DNA from: Streptomyces griseochromogenes
Lineage (GTDB): Bacteria; Actinomycetota; Actinomycetes; Streptomycetales; Streptomycetaceae
Length of the DNA: 64,000 nt
Assembly (NCBI RefSeq): GCF_001542625.1
Contig: NZ_CP016279.1
Span: forward strand, 5,704,001-5,768,000
Direction: 5' to 3'
Both the position numbers and the translations under genes were made by a program. This document shows positions 60,829 through 64,000 of this stretch, piece after piece. A model generated the notes under the pieces. The model was not told the DNA's origin, did no database searches, and worked only from the letters and a program-made list of their open reading frames with translations. Numbering within the stretch: position 1 is the stretch's first letter; each line of letters begins with the position of its first letter.

Positions 60829-61142
60829 GCTCCGACGCTAAGCCTGGCTGCGCGTCTGTAGATGCCGGCCACCGCGTCCAGCCCCGAGTAGTAGGCCGCG
60901 TACCCGAAACACCCGGCCCAGACCACCACGGTGAGTGCGCCGTCGAGGTCACGCGCCGGTCTGCCCCACAGTGGCACCAGCAGACCGAGCACCAGCAACG
61001 GGAAGGCGGGCAGCAGGGCGATGTGCAGCGCCACCCAGTGAGCGGACGTCGACGCGGTGAGATGCCGCGAGTGGACCAGGCCCGCCACAGCCAGAAACAC
61101 GGGCGGAGCCGTCACGAGGGCCACCGTACGAAGAGTGCGCAT
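60822..61142 (-). CDS. Small membrane protein
   Basis: A 106-residue protein with three or four helices (VALVTAPPVFLAVAGLVHSR, HIALLPAFPLLVLGLLVPLW, GALTVVVWAGCFGYAAYYSG). It overlaps the epimerase start by 7 bases. The C-terminus (YRRAARLSVGAC) looks atypical and may be the result of an indel. ATG at 61142 chosen on hydrophobicity. Same strand as the molybdopterin oxidoreductase unit upstream. Confidence 0.6.
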   Translation of the reverse strand: MRTLRTVALVTAPPVFLAVAGLVHSRHLTASTSAHWVALHIALLPAFPLLVLGLLVPLWGRPARDLDGALTVVVWAGCFGYAAYYSGLDAVAGIYRRAARLSVGAC

Positions 61143-61218
61143 GGCGCCGCCGTAGGAATGCCCTGGGCCGGGCGTGGCCCGTGCCGGGAGTGCGTAAGAC
61201 ACCCGTAAGACGCCGTCG

Positions 61219-61632
61219 TCACGAAGGGGGACGCCGTCGGCCGCGACGGACCTCCTTCGCCACCACCAGCAGAGCCGTGACCGTGGCCACGGCCACCAGG
61301 GTCAGCAGCCAGTTGCGCGGGTAGTCGAGCGGCAGCACCGTCGGGTTGGCCCGCGGCCCCGGCCGCAGTAGCACCGGCAGCGCCACCGCGGTCAGGGCGC
61401 CCGCCACGAGCAGCGCCCCGCGGATCGGCCCCCGCACCCCGCCACGGACCAGCACCAGTCCGACGAGGAGCACCAACGGCGCAAGCAGCGCGTCGTGCAA
61501 CACGACCGCCCCGCCGAGCCACTCCAGCACACCCATCAGTTCCTGCTGCCTGTCCAGCAGCAAGGACGCGCCGACACCCATCAGCGCCAGCCCGGCGGCG
61601 CCGGCCAGCAGTCGCAGCACCTTGACCCTCAT
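61219..61632 (-). CDS. Membrane protein coupled to oxidoreductase
   Basis: A 137-residue protein with four helices (LLAGAAGLALMGVGASLLLD, LLAPLVLLVGLVLVRGGVRG, ALLVAGALTAVALPVLLRPG, WLLTLVAVATVTALLVVAKE) and a basic C-terminus. Its ATG overlaps the stop of the molybdopterin oxidoreductase gene (ATGA), so it is a likely partner subunit or accessory. No cofactor motif seen. Confidence 0.7.
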   Translation of the reverse strand: MRVKVLRLLAGAAGLALMGVGASLLLDRQQELMGVLEWLGGAVVLHDALLAPLVLLVGLVLVRGGVRGPIRGALLVAGALTAVALPVLLRPGPRANPTVLPLDYPRNWLLTLVAVATVTALLVVAKEVRRGRRRPPS

Positions 61633-62765
61633 GACAGCACCTCCAGTCGGCCGACCCACTTGGTCTGCAGTACGCCCGGACGGTTCGGAGCGATCAGGCG
61701 CACCGGATAACCGTGGTCGGGCGACAGTTCCTCACCGTTCAGCCGCAGTGCGAGCAGGGTCAGCGGGTCCCGGGCGTGCTCGTGACCCATCTCGGAGACC
61801 CGGTAACCGCCCCGGGTCTGCAACGACACCACTCGTACCCGCGCATGGACCGGGGCGCCCGCCCGCTCCAGCAGGTCCACGACGCGCACGCCCGTCCAGT
61901 GCGCCGACTTGCTCCAGCCCTCCACGCAGGCGATCGGCAGCTCGACCTCGTGCTGGGGCAGTGCGCGCAGCTCGTCCAACGTCAGCGTGTAGGGCCGCGG
62001 TCCGTCGATGGTCAGGCGGTAGCGCTCGGCGGGGATCAGGCCGACGCCGGCCGACGCGGCGGTCCGGTTGACCGGCAGGCCCTCGGGACCGTGGTCGGGG
62101 TGGCGCGGCGCGAGGAGGGTGAGGTCCTTCAACGGCGTGAAGGACTGCCCCACTGTGGTCACTGTGACCGCGCCGACCGCCGCTGCCACCGCCGCGAGCA
62201 GGGAGCGTCGATCGGGGCCGTCCTCGGCCGGCAGGGACAGCGTGCCCGGCGAGCGACGGCTCCAGTGTGCCGCGATCTCGGGTGCCTTGACCGCGATGTG
62301 CAGCACCAGCGCTCCTACCAGCAGCCAAGCCACGGCGTAGTGCACTTGCACGAAGGAGAAGGGCCACGGGTACCACTGGGCGGTGTTCAGCAGGCCGGTC
62401 GCCAGTTCGAAGAGGGCCGCCGCGACCAGGACGGCCACCGACACCCGTTCCAAGGCGTGCCGCACCGAGCGCACCGGGGGCCACTCGAACAGCCGGGGAT
62501 ACACCGTCCACAGCTTGGCGAGCAGCAGGGGGATCGCCGCGATACCGGAAGCGACGTGGAGCCCCTGCGTGAACCGGTAGCCCCACACCGGGCGGCTCGG
62601 CAGCTCGTTGGCGAGCCATCCGGGCGGGTGCTGCATGAAATGACTGATCAAGCCCGTGCAGAAACACACCGCGAACGCCAGGCCGAGCCACCGCCCGATC
62701 GAGGTCGCCGTGCGGGCGTCGTGCAGTCTGCCCTTGAACACGGGCGGAAAGAAGCGCGATCTCAT
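61629..62765 (-). CDS. Membrane molybdopterin oxidoreductase with b-type domain
   Basis: A 378-residue fusion. Residues 20-180 hold four helices of a ferredoxin-reductase/cytochrome b561-like module (LGLAFAVCFCTGLISHFMQH, YRFTQGLHVASGIAAIPLLL, FVQVHYAVAWLLVGALVLHI), with several His suited to heme. Residues 190-375 are a sulfite oxidase-type molybdopterin domain with the Mo-binding Cys in ELPIACVEGWSKSAHWTGVR, then LQTRGGYRVSEMGHEHARDP and HGYPVRLIAPNRPGVLQTKW. Likely an extracytoplasmic reductase or oxidase of unknown substrate that passes electrons through the membrane domain. Start ATG at 62765 (62774 possible). Heads the unit with the 61219 gene. Confidence 0.88.
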   Translation of the reverse strand: MRSRFFPPVFKGRLHDARTATSIGRWLGLAFAVCFCTGLISHFMQHPPGWLANELPSRPVWGYRFTQGLHVASGIAAIPLLLAKLWTVYPRLFEWPPVRSVRHALERVSVAVLVAAALFELATGLLNTAQWYPWPFSFVQVHYAVAWLLVGALVLHIAVKAPEIAAHWSRRSPGTLSLPAEDGPDRRSLLAAVAAAVGAVTVTTVGQSFTPLKDLTLLAPRHPDHGPEGLPVNRTAASAGVGLIPAERYRLTIDGPRPYTLTLDELRALPQHEVELPIACVEGWSKSAHWTGVRVVDLLERAGAPVHARVRVVSLQTRGGYRVSEMGHEHARDPLTLLALRLNGEELSPDHGYPVRLIAPNRPGVLQTKWVGRLEVLS

Positions 62766-63004
62766 GCCGTCCATCCCACCCGGAGGAAGGCCGCCATGGA
62801 ACGTCCGACCGCCTTACGGAACAGGGACGTCTTGCGGCCATGGCGCACGCGCGGCACCCTCGGGACGCCACCCGTCGCCGTCCAGACCACGTGTGGGTCG
62901 GCGCGTTCCCCGTGTTTGGCATTCGACGCGCACGGGACCACCCGCACCCACCTCCAGGGGGCGTCGCCCTGCTCGCTCTCAAAACTCCCCTGGCGCCACA
63001 CCGG

Positions 63005-63184
63005 ATGCACCGACTCGCATGGACCATGGTGCCGCTCGGCCTCTGGCTGATCCTCTCCCCAGCGGTCGCGACGGCATCCCACGGCGTGTCGCCCAGGATC
63101 TTGTGGAGCAACACTTGTACGGGCGTCACCGTGTGCCTGCTCGGCCTGATCGCCGCGAATCGGGCTCCCGACGCATCGGGGTAG
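63005..63184 (+). pseudogene. SPW-like membrane protein fragment
   Basis: Open frame encoding MHRLAWTMVPLGLWLILSPA, then ILWSNTCTGVTVCLLGLIAA and a short tail. Two helices with a LxLSP motif resemble one repeat of SPW-type proteins. It may be a remnant of a longer gene. Confidence 0.4.
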
Positions 63185-63228
63185 GCACCACGGACCCCGA
63201 CCATGCCATGACCGGCTGCCGTTCCGTG

Positions 63229-63765
63229 TCAGGCGTCGTGCTCCATCGCTCCGTCCACGGTCCAGCCGAGCGAGTGCGGCTCCGGATCGTCCGCCGCCGG
63301 AGCCAAAGGCTCGCCTCCCGCCTCGTTGAAGGCGTTGAGCACCTCGACGAGCGCGAGGCGCTCGGTCGGGCGAAGTCGTTCGACGATGGCGGCGATGTCG
63401 GCTCGACGCCGGGCGGTGACTTCCTCGACGGTGCGCCGGCCTTCCGCGATCGGCCGCAGCAGGGTCTCGCGACGGTTGGCGGGATTGGCCTTGCGGTCGG
63501 CGAGCCCGGCGACGATGAGCCGGTCGACCATCCGCATGACGGTGGAGGGTGCAACCTGGAGCAGCTCGGCGAGCGCGACCAGCTTGGTCTCCCCCAGGTG
63601 GACAGCACGACCAGCATCCGGAACTGCGGGAGGGTCACGCGCTCCTCGACCTCGGCGAGGGAACGGGCGGAGACCGCTATACGAGCTCGCCGCAGCGGCG
63701 CAGCAGGCCATGAGGCCGAGCGCGTAGGGGTCGTCGTCGGCGTCGTACAGCTCCTCCTCGTCCAT
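63229..63765 (-). pseudogene. MarR regulator with compensating frameshifts
   Basis: A continuous 178-codon frame. The start (MDEEELYDADDDPYALGLMA) and the part from HLGETKLVALAELLQVAPST (HTH helices) to MEHDA are MarR-like. Codons about 26-60 read as Arg/Pro-rich noise. In another frame the same DNA gives RIAVSARSLAEVEERVTLPQ and FRMLVVLSTWG, which is exactly the missing MarR helix-strand region. Two opposite indels, near 63685 and 63593, therefore flank the segment. Either the protein is ruined or both are sequence errors. Confidence 0.65.
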
Positions 63766-63767
63766 TG

Positions 63768-64000
63768 TCACGGTGCTGCGCCATGCCCTGCGGCGGGTCC
63801 GGTGTCGTCTCCGTGGCCGGCCCGCCTGACGCGGCGCAGTCTGATCGCGAAGGCCACCGCGGAGGCCGCGAAGAGCACGCCGGTGATCGCCAGCCATCGG
63901 CCGAGGTAGACGCTGTCGGACAGCCCGGTGTCACCGGGGTAGGGAACCGCCAGACGGAAGACGAGGGGAAACCAGACCAGCAGGAGAAGACCCGACAGGA
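63768..64000 (-). CDS. Membrane protein, partial at window edge
   Basis: The C-terminal 76 codons of a minus-strand gene that starts beyond the window. Two helices are visible (LSGLLLLVWFPLVFRLAVPY and WLAITGVLFAASAVAFAIRL) and a charged tail. Its stop lies 2 bases before the MarR start, so the two form one operon. Family not recognised. Confidence 0.65.
   Translation of the reverse strand, partial: LSGLLLLVWFPLVFRLAVPYPGDTGLSDSVYLGRWLAITGVLFAASAVAFAIRLRRVRRAGHGDDTGPAAGHGAAP

Noticed and set aside
1..64000. tRNA, rRNA, CRISPR arrays, phage modules
   Set aside because: No T-loop/anticodon cloverleaf, repeat-spacer pattern or structural phage gene was seen by eye. A tRNAscan or CRISPR search would settle it.
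57315..64000. Antibiotic biosynthetic cluster around the SARP
   Set aside because: Neighbours are a dead epimerase, membrane proteins and a Mo-oxidoreductase; no PKS, NRPS, terpene or RiPP core genes are present.

Overview
The window looks like an accessory region of a Streptomyces (or very close actinomycete) chromosome. The DNA is very GC-rich with strong third-position GC. There are GTG starts, leaderless promoters, rare TTA codons, an rpoA of Streptomyces type, and typical families of the genus (PadR/HAAS, DUF1707, SARP, tandem IclR, NarL two-component pairs). Gene density is low for the genus, because about half of the window is wreckage: truncated or frameshifted genes and at least eight families of insertion sequence (IS630, IS1380, IS200/IS605, IS256, ISL3, IS701 and several IS5-type). 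Only two transposase loci look intact. No tRNA, rRNA, CRISPR array or complete biosynthetic gene cluster was seen.

Layout. 0-3 kb: a PadR-HAAS-small membrane protein cluster and a secreted aerolysin-like protein that share a duplicated promoter block. 3-9.7 kb: IS630 and IS1380 remains around a large protein with a possible secretion domain plus lysozyme-like domain, and a glyoxalase-fold gene. 10-17 kb: ABC-2-like membrane protein, a divergent SDR/TetR pair, a TetX-like FAD monooxygenase, and a Clp N-domain protein divergent from a small HTH regulator across a perfect dyad. 17.6-18.6 kb: a broken IS200/IS605 unit whose tnpB 3' end abuts an ABM-domain gene. 19.5-20.6 kb: an apparently intact rpoA standing alone, outside any ribosomal protein operon. 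21-29 kb: IS256 and ISL3 wreckage, a frameshifted lipoprotein, a methyltransferase and a CapA-like protein. 29.7-34 kb: an IS701 pseudogene and a partial direct copy of it flank a tetR/FAD-oxygenase pair with clear operators. 34.8-40 kb: DUF1707 protein, an intact IS5-type element, and a second intact IS5-type element inserted with CTTAG duplications into a small membrane gene behind an ATPase-like gene.

40-48.7 kb: decayed GH3/GH1 glycosidase operon, an ABC exporter followed by a histidine kinase and response regulator, a FetB-like permease, and a large polytopic membrane protein. 49-53.5 kb: aldehyde dehydrogenase and aquaporin divergent from a tandem-domain IclR regulator. 53.9-57.2 kb: secreted S1 protease with a repetitive linker, a lipoprotein and a small secreted peptide with an internal stop. 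57.3-60.3 kb: a 978-residue AfsR-type SARP with two TTA codons. 60.2-64 kb: truncated epimerase, a membrane molybdopterin oxidoreductase with small membrane partners, and a MarR gene with compensating frameshifts.

Most promising leads are the isolated rpoA, the PadR/pore-former promoter pair, the IS701-flanked tetR/oxygenase cassette, the IS605 end next to the ABM gene, and the small membrane gene split by an IS. Frameshifts are so frequent that some may be base-calling errors; this caveat applies to every pseudogene call that rests on a single indel.
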